Shown here: positions 1 through 7,221 of the stretch, in pieces
How positions within the stretch are numbered: position 1 is the stretch's first letter
How the letters are laid out: every line of letters begins with the position of its first letter
NCBI RefSeq assembly: GCF_001971705.1
Contig: NZ_CP019328.1
Span: 62,001-126,000, forward strand
Direction of reading: 5' to 3'
Origin: Natronorubrum daqingense
GTDB taxonomy: Archaea; Halobacteriota; Halobacteria; Halobacteriales; Natrialbaceae
DNA length: 64,000 nt
Made by a program: the position numbers and the translations under genes
The notes under the pieces: generated by a model
Told to the model about the DNA's origin: nothing
Database searches by the model: none
What the model saw: only the letters and a program-made list of their open reading frames with translations

Positions 1-1903
1 CTGTGTAGGTGTATTCAGAGGGATCGGTGCTCGAGTCGGACGTAGACGTCGATTCCGAATCGGCGTCACCATCCGAGTCAGACGGTGGCGAATCGTCCTT
101 CGAGTCGGGCCGAGACGAATCGTCCTTCGAGTCGGGCCGAGACGAATCGTCCTTCGAGTCGGGCCGAGACGAATCGTCCTTCGAGTCGGGCTGAGGCGAA
201 TCGTCGGCAGAGTGGATTCGTGACATCCATTCGAACTGAGCGTCCATCCACCACTCGAGGTCCGTCTCGAACACCTGATCGCGTAGTGCGCTCATTCGAC
301 GCCGGCGTTCCTGTGGGACCATCGAGACGGCGCGCTCGAGGGCCTCGACAACGTCGTCCGTGTCAGTCGGGTCGATCGTGACCGCCTGCGAACCGAGCGT
401 CTCGTGTGCACCGGTTTGATCGCTCAACAGCAACGAACCGTCGCAATCGACGCTCGCTGCGACGTACTCCTGTGCGACGAGGTTCATCCCGTCGACGACC
501 GAACTCACGACCAACAGATCCGCCCGCCGATAGAGGGCACAGAGTTCGGTCGTCGAGAGGTAGTCTTCGGTGTAGACGATCGGTTGCCACTCGTCCGTCC
601 CGAATCGCTCGTTGATGCGAGAGATTTCCCCGCGAACTCGCTCGTTGTGGCGTTCGTACGCCGGAATGTCCGTCCTCGAGAGCGAGGCCGACTGGACGAA
701 CGTAAACTCGCCGTGCCAGGAGGGGTTTTCCTCGAGGAACCGTTCGATCGCCGTGAGTCGTTCAGGAATGCCCTTCGAGTAGTCGAGTCGGTCGACCCCG
801 AGGGCGATGTAGTTCTCGTTCGGAATGTCGTATCGATCGAGAACCGTCGTCAGATCGCTTGCCGAGACCGACCGAGCCGCTTCGTCGTACGACTCCGCGT
901 CGACCCCCATCGGCGTCGCGACGACGCGAGTCGTGTGCTCGGCGTAGTGAACCGTTCCGCGAGAGCGGTCGACCTCGGCGTCGGGCACGTATCGGTCGAC
1001 GCACGCCAGGAACTGCTCGGCGTATCGATCGACGTGAAATCCGAGCAGGTCATTTCCGAGCAGGCCCTCGAGAAGCTGTCGACCGTTCGGACACGCCCGA
1101 AACGTCGACGCCGACGGCCACGGGATGTGCCAGAACTGCGCGACCGTCGTCGAACTCGGGGTCGACTCCCGAATCATGCGCGGCGCGAGTGCGAAGTGAT
1201 AGTCCTGGAGCCACACGACCGACTCGCCGCTCGCGTGTTCTCCGACCGCTTCGGCGAATCGTTCGTTGACCGATCGATACCACTCGAAATCGCTCGAGCG
1301 AGCATCGATGAGGTCGGTGAAACCGTGACAAAGCGGCCAGAGCACGCGGTTACTGAAGCCGTAGTAATACGATTCGACCGCCTCCGACGAGAGATCGATT
1401 CGGCGGAGCGTGTACGATTCGTCTCCCGGTGGGACGGAGACGCAGTGGTCGTCGTCCGCGACTTCGAAGTCGGCACCGCCGTCGCCCCAGGCGATCCACG
1501 TTCCTTCGGCGTTTTGCAAGACGGGGTCGAGTCCAGCCGTTAGCCCACCGGTCGGTTCGTCGACTTCGATCTGGCTGTGAGCTGGTCCAGATTCGGTGTT
1601 CGTTTCGGTCGTGTCCGCATCTACTGCGCTCGTATCCGCATTCGCTTCGTCGGTGTCCGTCTCGGATGTATCCGCATTCGCTTCGTTGGCGTCCGTCTCG
1701 AACTCGTGTCGGTACGGTTGTCGATTCGAGACGACGATCAACGAATCGGGACAGACCGATTCGTCGTCCGTCGATGACGGCACGTCCTCGTCTCGCGTGG
1801 CATTGGTCGCTCGTGTCTCGTCGGTCGACCGACGCTCTCCGTCGGATCGATGCTGTCCGCTCGTCGGTTTCGTCGACGGGGATCGCTCGTCGGTAAATCG
1901 CAT
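1..1903 (-). CDS. otsA: Trehalose-6-phosphate synthase (GT20), C-terminus beyond left edge
   Basis: Transfers glucose from a nucleotide sugar to glucose-6-phosphate to give trehalose-6-phosphate, a compatible-solute precursor, in the cytoplasm. The frame reads from ATG at 1903 through the left edge without a stop (634 codons visible). Family landmarks are SNRQPY (about residues 59-64), GGLTAGLDPVL (119-129), WIAWGD (136-141), QDYHF and the diagnostic ALGVDRLDYSKG near residue 360, then VVSSVVDGMNLVAQEY. Two oddities are visible. An acidic low-complexity insert of about 45 residues (Asn/Ala/Asp/Thr) separates the SNRQP and GGL motifs, and the C-terminus carries a tandem PDSKDDSSR repeat followed by a Ser/Asp-rich tail. 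There is also an extra N-terminal segment of about 50 residues, so the protein is longer than the usual 450-500. A trehalose phosphatase may lie further left but is not visible. Confidence 0.93.
   Translation of the reverse strand, partial: MRFTDERSPSTKPTSGQHRSDGERRSTDETRATNATRDEDVPSSTDDESVCPDSLIVVSNRQPYRHEFETDANEANADTSETDTDEANADTSAVDADTTETNTESGPAHSQIEVDEPTGGLTAGLDPVLQNAEGTWIAWGDGGADFEVADDDHCVSVPPGDESYTLRRIDLSSEAVESYYYGFSNRVLWPLCHGFTDLIDARSSDFEWYRSVNERFAEAVGEHASGESVVWLQDYHFALAPRMIRESTPSSTTVAQFWHIPWPSASTFRACPNGRQLLEGLLGNDLLGFHVDRYAEQFLACVDRYVPDAEVDRSRGTVHYAEHTTRVVATPMGVDAESYDEAARSVSASDLTTVLDRYDIPNENYIALGVDRLDYSKGIPERLTAIERFLEENPSWHGEFTFVQSASLSRTDIPAYERHNERVRGEISRINERFGTDEWQPIVYTEDYLSTTELCALYRRADLLVVSSVVDGMNLVAQEYVAASVDCDGSLLLSDQTGAHETLGSQAVTIDPTDTDDVVEALERAVSMVPQERRRRMSALRDQVFETDLEWWMDAQFEWMSRIHSADDSPQPDSKDDSSRPDSKDDSSRPDSKDDSSRPDSKDDSPPSDSDGDADSESTSTSDSSTDPSEYTYT
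88..195. repeat. 27-bp tandem repeat, four copies, inside otsA
   Basis: Four near-identical 27-bp units (core TCGTCCTTCGAGTCGGGC) follow one another. Because 27 is a multiple of three, the otsA frame is kept and the repeat encodes the nonapeptide PDSKDDSSR four times in the acidic C-terminal tail. The near identity of the copies suggests recent slippage expansion. Confidence 0.95.
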
Positions 1904-2066
1904 TCGCTGAAAATACAGCGCCCCGTTGCAGGTTGATTCGTGGCCTGCATCCGCATGGGGGTCTAATGCTATCGCCTACGAGGCGAATTCGCCAGACTGT
2001 ACAGTCACGTGTCTGAACCGACTGTGCGAACACATTCGAGTCGAATACAGTGTGAACGCCACAGCA

Positions 2067-2136
2067 CTCACGCAGTCCAAACGTTCTTTCCGGCCTCATC
2101 CCTCACGCAGTCCAAACGTTCTTTCCGGTCTCATCC
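2067..2136. repeat. 35-bp perfect-type tandem duplication before the M24 peptidase gene
   Basis: Two adjacent 35-bp copies at 2067-2101 and 2102-2136 (CTCACGCAGTCCAAACGTTC then TTTCCGGyCTCATCC) differ at one base. The second copy ends 12 bp before the ATG at 2149, so the duplication covers the core-promoter position and may have duplicated a promoter or operator. Confidence 0.85.
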
Positions 2137-2148
2137 TCATTCTGAACC

Positions 2149-3390
2149 ATGGCCTCGACGTTCGAACGGCGACTCACGAACTGCCGACACAGGCTCGAGC
2201 GAAGTGGTGGCGACCTCCTCGTCTGTGTTCCGAGTCCCAATCTCACCTACCTCACCGGCTTCGAGGAATCACCCTCCGAACGTCACCTGTTGTTGTTCGT
2301 GCCACGGATCGGTACGCCCACCCTCGTCGCACCGAAGATGTACGAACAGCAACTCGCGACCATTCCGATCGACGAACCACCGCTCGAGGTCCGAACCTGG
2401 GACGACGACGAGAATCCACTGGAGGAGATTCGCGCCGTACTCGAGGGATACGAAACACGACACGGTCTCGAGTTCGCGATACCCAACGGCGTCGGAGACA
2501 CTAACAGCGACGGTGAAGCAATCGACGACGATCGTACACCCGGTGACGGCTCGATTCTCGTCGACGATCGAATGTGGGCCACCATCAGTCAGGATCTTCG
2601 CGCGTGTGCCCCCGACGCGACGTTCGGTCTCGCGAGCGACGTTCTCGAGTCTCAACGCATCCGAAAGGACGACGTCGAACTCGAGGCACTCCGCCGTGCC
2701 GGGGCGATCGCAGATCGTGTCTCGCTCGAGATTCGGTCGCGCGGCGAGGAATTGATCGGAACGACCGAATCGGCCCTCGCGAGTGACATCGAGGAGCGAC
2801 TCGAAGCGGAGGGGGCTGGCAAGCCGGCGTTTTCGACCATCGTCGCGGCCGGGGCGAACGGGGCGCGACCACACCACCATAGCAGCGACCACGAGATCGA
2901 ACGCGGCGAGCCGATCGTGCTGGACTTTGGCGCGTTCGTCGACGCTAAACTCGACGGTGGAACGGGGCGGTACCCCGGCGACCAGACCCGGACGATCGTG
3001 CCCGGCGAACCGACCGAGGAGTACAAACGAGTCCACGAGATAGTCCAGAAGGCACAGCAAGCCGCCGTCGAAGCCGTCGAGCCGGGAGTCACCGCTTCGG
3101 CTGTCGACGAGGCAGCGCGGTCGGTGATCGAGCACGCCGGCTACGGAGACGCCTTCACCCACCGAACCGGCCACGGCGTCGGCCTCGAGGTCCACGAACC
3201 GCCGTACATCGTCGGCGGGAACGATCGCGAACTCGAGCCAGGGATGGTTCACAGCATCGAACCCGGCATCTATCTCGACGGGAAGTTCGGCGTCCGAATC
3301 GAGGATCTCGTCGTCGTCACCGAAACCGGTTCCGAACGCCTGAACGACTCCCCTCGAGGGTGGGAAACTGGCGACGGGCCCTCCGAGTGA
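2149..3390 (+). CDS. M24B metallopeptidase, Xaa-Pro dipeptidase/aminopeptidase family
   Basis: A 413-residue creatinase/prolidase-fold protein that is expected to release the N-terminal residue from Xaa-Pro peptides in the cytoplasm. The N-terminal creatinase-like domain covers about residues 1-160 (SPNLTYLTGFEESPSERHL). The C-terminal pita-bread domain carries the five metal ligands D259 (VLDFGAF), D278 (GDQTRT), H342 (HRTGHGVGLEVHE), E371 (SIEPGIYL) and E385 (RIEDLVVV). The two Asp ligands are 19 residues apart instead of the usual 11, because of a short insert (DAKLDGGTGRYPG) before the GDQTR motif. The start ATG at 2149 follows a tandem 35-bp duplication. The gene converges on orc1 with only 22 bp between stops. 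Dipeptidase and aminopeptidase activity cannot be told apart from sequence. Confidence 0.92.
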   Translation: MASTFERRLTNCRHRLERSGGDLLVCVPSPNLTYLTGFEESPSERHLLLFVPRIGTPTLVAPKMYEQQLATIPIDEPPLEVRTWDDDENPLEEIRAVLEGYETRHGLEFAIPNGVGDTNSDGEAIDDDRTPGDGSILVDDRMWATISQDLRACAPDATFGLASDVLESQRIRKDDVELEALRRAGAIADRVSLEIRSRGEELIGTTESALASDIEERLEAEGAGKPAFSTIVAAGANGARPHHHSSDHEIERGEPIVLDFGAFVDAKLDGGTGRYPGDQTRTIVPGEPTEEYKRVHEIVQKAQQAAVEAVEPGVTASAVDEAARSVIEHAGYGDAFTHRTGHGVGLEVHEPPYIVGGNDRELEPGMVHSIEPGIYLDGKFGVRIEDLVVVTETGSERLNDSPRGWETGDGPSE

Positions 3391-3412
3391 AGGTTGAAAA
3401 TCAGTGACGAAC

Positions 3413-4633
3413 TCACTGCCCGTTGTTGTACGCTTCGTCGGTCTCGACGAGGACCTTCTGGACGACGTCAGGGTCCTCGAGTAACTGGTGTTCGGTGTAG
3501 CTTCCTTCTGCACTTCCGCCGCTCTGGCGGGTTTGTTCGATGATATCGAGGAACGCGTGTTCTTTCAGCAGGTCGCGAACGCGTCGCAACGAGAGCGTGT
3601 CGGATCCCTCCTGACGACACACCTCCTCGTACACGTCGAAAATTCGGGTCGTCCGAAAGCCACCCTCGTCCGGCGAATTGATCGAGAGCACCGCGAGTGC
3701 CTGCAGGACGTACCGTGAGTGAGGGGTCGAACCGCGGATGAGTTCGCGAAATCGGTCCGTTTCGGCCCGTTCACGAGCCTGGACGACGAACTCCTCGCGA
3801 ACCGTCTCACTGCCGTTGGACTGTGCGATCTCACCGGCGTACCGGAGAATGTCGATCGCTTTTCGGGCATCTCCGTGTTCTCGAGCCGCGAGGGCCGCTG
3901 CCCGCGGGATCACGGAGGCGTCGAGAATGCCGTCTTTGAACGAGTCGCTGCGAGCCTGCATGATGTCTCGAAGCTGATTCGCGTCGTACGGCGGAAAGAC
4001 GAACTCGCGTTCACAGAGACTGGATTTGACGCGTTCGTCCATCCGGTCTTTGTACTTGATCTTGTTACTGATGCCAATCACACCGATTTTGCAGGACTCG
4101 AGTTTTCCAGCCTCGCCCGCGCGCGAAAGTTGCATAAGAATGTCGTCGTCGTCGAGTTTGTCGACCTCGTCGAGAATGATGAGCACGACCTCGTATTGGG
4201 TGTCGAGCACCTGCCAGAGTCGTTTGTAGTACGTCGACGTGCTCAACCCCTTATCCGGGATTTTGATGTCGGTAATCGAAGAGTCGTTCAACGAGTGAGC
4301 AATCGTCTGGACGGCCTGGGTCTCTGTGCTGTCCTGAGCGCAGTCGACGTAGGCGAACTCCGCAGTGACCCCTTCTTCTTTCGCGACACGGACGAGTCGT
4401 TCGGAGATGTGTTTCGCACAGAGGGACTTTCCGGTCCCCGTCTTACCGTAAATGAGGAGATTGCTCGGACTCTGACCGAAGATAGCCGGGTTGACAGCGT
4501 TCGCGAGCTCGGCGATCTCGTCGTCCCGCCCGACGATACGTCCTTCCTCGGGCAAATGGTTGATCTCGAGCAACTCTTTGTTCTCGAAAATCGGGTCGTC
4601 ACGGGTGAAGAGATCGTCGCCGGAACTCGACAT
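3413..4633 (-). CDS. orc1: Orc1/Cdc6 replication initiator
   Basis: A 406-residue AAA+ ATPase that recognises origin boxes and loads the MCM helicase. Counting from the ATG at 4633, Walker A is GKTGTGKS at residues 63-70 and Walker B is IILDEVDKLD near 152-161. The sensor-1 region (IGVIGISNKI) and a C-terminal winged helix (about 310-400, SLRRVRDLLKEHAFLDIIEQ) follow. A GTG-GTG start 15 bases upstream is possible, but the ATG giving MSSSGDDLFTRDDP fits the family better. An inverted origin box at 4642-4661 sits 9-28 bp before this ATG, exactly where the core promoter should be. Binding of the protein to its own box would therefore be expected to repress or tune its own transcription. Gene and origin are arranged as in other haloarchaeal orc1-linked origins. 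Confidence 0.95.
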   Translation of the reverse strand: MSSSGDDLFTRDDPIFENKELLEINHLPEEGRIVGRDDEIAELANAVNPAIFGQSPSNLLIYGKTGTGKSLCAKHISERLVRVAKEEGVTAEFAYVDCAQDSTETQAVQTIAHSLNDSSITDIKIPDKGLSTSTYYKRLWQVLDTQYEVVLIILDEVDKLDDDDILMQLSRAGEAGKLESCKIGVIGISNKIKYKDRMDERVKSSLCEREFVFPPYDANQLRDIMQARSDSFKDGILDASVIPRAAALAAREHGDARKAIDILRYAGEIAQSNGSETVREEFVVQARERAETDRFRELIRGSTPHSRYVLQALAVLSINSPDEGGFRTTRIFDVYEEVCRQEGSDTLSLRRVRDLLKEHAFLDIIEQTRQSGGSAEGSYTEHQLLEDPDVVQKVLVETDEAYNNGQ

Positions 4634-4641
4634 AGGTATAG

Positions 4642-4661
4642 ACACCACGTTTCCGGTGAAA
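4642..4661 (-). promoter_or_regulatory. Origin recognition box 1, overlapping the orc1 promoter
   Basis: Reads ACACCACGTTTCCGGTGAAA on the plus strand, that is, an inverted ORB. It occupies -9 to -28 relative to the orc1 ATG, so initiator binding and TATA-box use should compete. Confidence 0.85.
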
Positions 4662-4782
4662 TGTCTTTACTGTTTGGACTCATTACCATCCGATCGCGAG
4701 AAACGGCTGTTTTACCGGAATACACGCCACTCGAGTGATTGACGGGTGAGGGTGTGTAAGATTATTGAATAGTGAGGGCGCG

Positions 4783-4803
4783 CACACCGGGTTTCCGGTG
4801 AAA
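4783..4803 (-). promoter_or_regulatory. Origin recognition box 2
   Basis: Plus-strand text starts CACACCGGGTTTCCGGTGAA, an inverted ORB of the CCGGTGTG variant. It faces box 3 at 4848 across 44 bp. Confidence 0.85.
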
Positions 4804-4847
4804 TGGGGTGAGAGGGGGGTGGGGTGCAGTTGAAGCGGGGGTGTGGG

Positions 4848-4867
4848 TTTACCGGAAACGTGGTGTG
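4848..4867 (+). promoter_or_regulatory. Origin recognition box 3
   Basis: TTTACCGGAAACGTGGTGTG followed by a GGGG run. Direct orientation, one mismatch (TTTA for TTCA) from the consensus. Confidence 0.85.
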
Positions 4868-5284
4868 GGGAAGAGGAGGCCACGAGCTAGCACTGCGACC
4901 GAGATCGCCGGCAAGTGCCCAATAGCACTCCAAAATTGCGTAATTCGAGTCGGCGATAATTACGTGACTCGAGTGAGGGAATGACCGAATCAAATCCAGT
5001 GACTGGCGATAGAGGAGCGATATTTGCAGACAGTTACAATATTTCCGATGAACACGATGTTTCCGATGAAAGCGAAAGCGGAAACAGCTTGTTATGCTGT
5101 TCCCCATTTTCTAATCAGTGGACTATTTAGACTCCAGCTACTTATACATATAGGGCGGTATAGATAAAGGAGGCAGATGGATCCGTCAAGTGAGGGGTCA
5201 AGTAAGGATCAAATCGGGAATCAAGTTAGGATTTGCAGATGTGTGAATGCAAGTGGTCGTATCTGTGTGGAGTCTCCGCTCTCA

Positions 5285-5304
5285 TTCACCGGAAACGTGG
5301 TGTG
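5285..5304 (+). promoter_or_regulatory. Origin recognition box 4
   Basis: TTCACCGGAAACGTGGTGTG, an exact match to the consensus core. First box on the far side of the AT-rich segment. Confidence 0.87.
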
Positions 5305-5409
5305 CCCGTGTTCGGTCACTCATCGATTCGACTCGTCGTGATCTCGTCGTGATTTCCAAAACGGTAGATACTCTCGCTTCTCGCTTGATTTACGCAGAAT
5401 CTCACACAA

Positions 5410-5505
5410 AACTCACATTCTCTGTGCAACTCACATTCTCTGTGCAACTCACAGCCTCTATGCAACTCACAGTCCACCTAACACAGCCCACCTAACACAG
5501 CCCAC
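5410..5505. repeat. Short tandem repeats inside the origin
   Basis: Three 18-bp units of the type AACTCACATTCTCTGTGC run from 5410 to 5463. They pass into 14-bp units of the type CCCACCTAACACAG up to about 5505. The tract is C/A-rich on the plus strand and has no coding potential. Its function in the origin is unknown. Confidence 0.85.
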
Positions 5506-5559
5506 CTAAAAACCCGCTGCCCACCCAAAACCCACACCTCTCCCTCACCAACTCACCCA

Positions 5560-5580
5560 TTTCACCGGAAACCCGGTGTG
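5560..5580 (+). promoter_or_regulatory. Origin recognition box 5
   Basis: Core TTCACCGGAAACCCGGTGTG, the CCGGTGTG variant also seen in boxes 2 and 7. Confidence 0.86.
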
Positions 5581-5634
5581 TGCGCGCACTAAACTTCACA
5601 CACTGAACCCCATCAATATCCGCTCGCCTCTCGT

Positions 5635-5655
5635 TTTCACCGGAAACGTGGTGTG
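5635..5655 (+). promoter_or_regulatory. Origin recognition box 6
   Basis: Core TTCACCGGAAACGTGGTGTG, identical to box 4. It starts 75 bp after the start of box 5. Confidence 0.87.
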
Positions 5656-5777
5656 GTAAGGAACGACTACTTTCAGCATCTCGAGGGAATCCTGCCAGCC
5701 AATTTCCTCTCGGTGCCCATTCACTTCAGTAGTAGCCTCGAGACTCTCTGTTTTTCCACCTCTGTTCACAACCGCTA

Positions 5778-5798
5778 TTTCACCGGAAACCCGGTGTG
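5778..5798 (+). promoter_or_regulatory. Origin recognition box 7
   Basis: Core TTCACCGGAAACCCGGTGTG followed by GG, the outermost box on the right. Nothing recognisable lies between it and the response-regulator stop at 6000. Confidence 0.86.
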
Positions 5799-5999
5799 GG
5801 TATCCGGTCCCTCCCTCCCCACTATCTTTGCCCTCCTTTCCGATAGCATCATCGAACACGTTCGGGTGCGAATTCTGCACGAGAAATCACTCAGATCGGT
5901 TCTGGAGACGAACGCTCTTCGAGGAACGCTACCCTCCGAGAGAATTCACGCTTACCGCCAGCTTTCGAGAGAATATACCCCTCAGCGAACGGTTAGTTT

Positions 6000-6449
6000 T
6001 TAGCCGGTGTCTTGGACGATCTCAAACCACAGATCCTCAATTTCTTGTACAAATCGAATGAAGTCTTCTGGCTCGACCGGTTTTTGCAGGTAATGATCTG
6101 CATCCAGTTCGTGAGATTTGACGATATCTTCGCCCATGTCCGAACTCGTGAGCACGACGACAGGAATCCCCTCGAGTGCTGACTCGTTGTTCAACTCGGA
6201 CAACACGTCCATCCCGTTTTTTCCGGGCAACTTCGGCTCGAGTAGGATAAGATCTGGCTGTGGGGTTTCTGCATACGCCCCACGCTGAGTAATCATATCG
6301 AGTGCATCATCACCGTCGGATACGGTGTAGAGTTCGTTTTTCAGTTTTGCGTCTTTGAAGGATTCCGTGAAGAGCCGTGTATCGCCTGGGTTGGGTTCGA
6401 CTAAGAGAATATCGACCCGCTTATCCTCGCTCTTGCTGTCTGGAGCCAT
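6000..6449 (-). CDS. Stand-alone response-regulator receiver protein with altered phospho-site
   Basis: A 149-residue single CheY-like receiver domain with no output domain. The motif order is DILLVEPNPGD (13-23), PDLILLEPKLPGKNG (65-79), VVVLTSS (97-103) and LQKPV (121-125). In relatives the first motif is VEDNPGD and the third strand ends LLDLNLP. Here the acidic pair has become E18-P19 and the phospho-accepting Asp has become Glu71, while the switch Thr101 and Lys123 are kept. Receiver domains with Glu at this place often behave as constitutively active or phosphorylation-independent. A TATA-like TTATAA at 6473-6478 lies 24-29 bp upstream of the ATG, which predicts a leaderless transcript. 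The partner is unknown. Confidence 0.92.
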   Translation of the reverse strand: MAPDSKSEDKRVDILLVEPNPGDTRLFTESFKDAKLKNELYTVSDGDDALDMITQRGAYAETPQPDLILLEPKLPGKNGMDVLSELNNESALEGIPVVVLTSSDMGEDIVKSHELDADHYLQKPVEPEDFIRFVQEIEDLWFEIVQDTG

Positions 6450-6472
6450 TACAAGCTATTGCGAGTGGAGGG

Positions 6473-6478
6473 TTATAA
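6473..6478 (-). promoter_or_regulatory. TATA box of the receiver gene
   Basis: TTATAA lies 24-29 bp before the ATG at 6449. This is the spacing expected for an archaeal leaderless promoter. Confidence 0.6.
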
Positions 6479-6630
6479 CACCGTGGCTCGCCTTTCGCCC
6501 ATCTCGTTCATTTCATTGATAGGACGAACACAACGACTTTCGTGGATATTTTAACGCCATCCTCGGGGTAAACCGACACCGTCAGCGAAGCAAACTGACA
6601 TCGTCGGCGAAGTACATCGGTACCGTCGAG

Positions 6631-6807
6631 TTAGTAGTAATACAGTTCGAGTTCGTGCCCGCAGTTTCGACACACCGTTTCAGTTCCCTGGAGTCGGTTC
6701 GAGGATTGCTCCTGGTGAATCCCCGGTCCCGGGGGCACGGACGCACTGACGCTTGCCTCACATTCCGGACAGCCGATACGCATACTCGAGTAGTTTGATT
6801 GAGACAT
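6631..6807 (-). CDS. Zinc-ribbon mini-protein, 58 residues
   Basis: ATG at 6807 opens a 58-residue frame that starts MSQSNYSSMRIGCPECEA and ends CRNCGHELELYYY before TAA. It contains two CxxC knuckles (CPEC at 13-16 and CRNC at 46-49) about 30 residues apart, which fits one structural zinc site. High third-position GC and the intact knuckles argue for a real gene. Haloarchaea encode many such small zinc-finger proteins, a few of which act as regulators of biofilm or motility. The role of this one is unknown. A perfect inverted repeat at 6832-6848 lies 25-41 bp upstream and coincides with a TATA-like centre. Confidence 0.75.
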   Translation of the reverse strand: MSQSNYSSMRIGCPECEASVSASVPPGPGIHQEQSSNRLQGTETVCRNCGHELELYYY

Positions 6808-6831
6808 GCCGTATCCGTAGTCGGGAAATCC

Positions 6832-6848
6832 GGTTAGTTATACTAACC
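6832..6848. promoter_or_regulatory. Palindromic TATA/operator GGTTAGT-TAT-ACTAACC
   Basis: Perfect 7-bp arms around TAT, centred about 33 bp before the zinc-ribbon ATG at 6807. The palindrome covers the expected TATA/BRE position, so a dimeric repressor bound here would block transcription. Confidence 0.55.
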
Positions 6849-7221
6849 ATATCGTTAGCAGGCTGTACGTTTCGACGTGTTTCAGTGTCGTCCGATCGAA
6901 TTATCTGAATTGAGGCGTCAAGGCCCCCTTCTGCTCACGACACCGCCGTTCGCAGAGTCAACGGGAACCTTCGGTCCCGCGCTGTCCTCAGCGAGCGAAT
7001 CGAGCAGGGAGGGGACACAGCGTTCACAAGCGCGTCGCTCTTGTGTAACCAGTACAGATGCTCGGCATTTCTGTGGACGTCCTCGGTAAATCTTCGATTT
7101 CTGGTGTGTGAACGAGACGCAAAACGCCTCGTCAGCTACCATCAACCTACAACGACGCAGTCCCGTGATTGACTTTCGAGATCGTACCGATTGCAGATCC
7201 AATCGATGACGTCTAACCAAT
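6849..7221. other. Intergenic stretch with no supported gene
   Basis: Two short open frames exist here (for example 6918-7220 on the minus strand), but neither has a family motif or a convincing start. The stretch lies between the zinc-ribbon promoter and the end of the flippase gene. It may hold a decayed gene, but nothing was recognised. Confidence 0.5.

Larger units (their letters stand above)
4640..5800. other. Replication origin (oriC) with origin recognition boxes
   Basis: This gene-free stretch of about 1.35 kb upstream of orc1 holds seven good copies of the box TTTCACCGGAAACGTGGTGTG (variant with CCGGTGTG) at 4642-4661(-), 4783-4803(-), 4848-4867(+), 5285-5304(+), 5560-5580(+), 5635-5655(+) and 5778-5798(+). 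A half box lies at 4711-4720 and degenerate copies (GTTTCCGATGAA) at 5041-5070. The boxes face each other across an AT-richer stretch at about 4900-5180 that contains TACTTATACATATAG, a plausible unwinding element. Short tandem repeats fill 5410-5505. Haloarchaeal ORB elements next to orc1/cdc6 are well established. The precise box consensus here is read directly from the sequence. Confidence 0.9.

Noticed and set aside
404-1543. 379-codon open frame on the plus strand opposite otsA
   Set aside because: The minus strand has all OtsA motifs; long antisense frames are common in GC-rich haloarchaeal genes.
5410-5505. Possible CRISPR-like array in the origin
   Set aside because: Units are directly adjacent without spacers and only 14-18 bp long, so they are simple tandem repeats.
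6918-7220. Possible 100-residue protein or transposase remnant
   Set aside because: No transposase or other motif could be identified and the composition is unlike coding sequence here.
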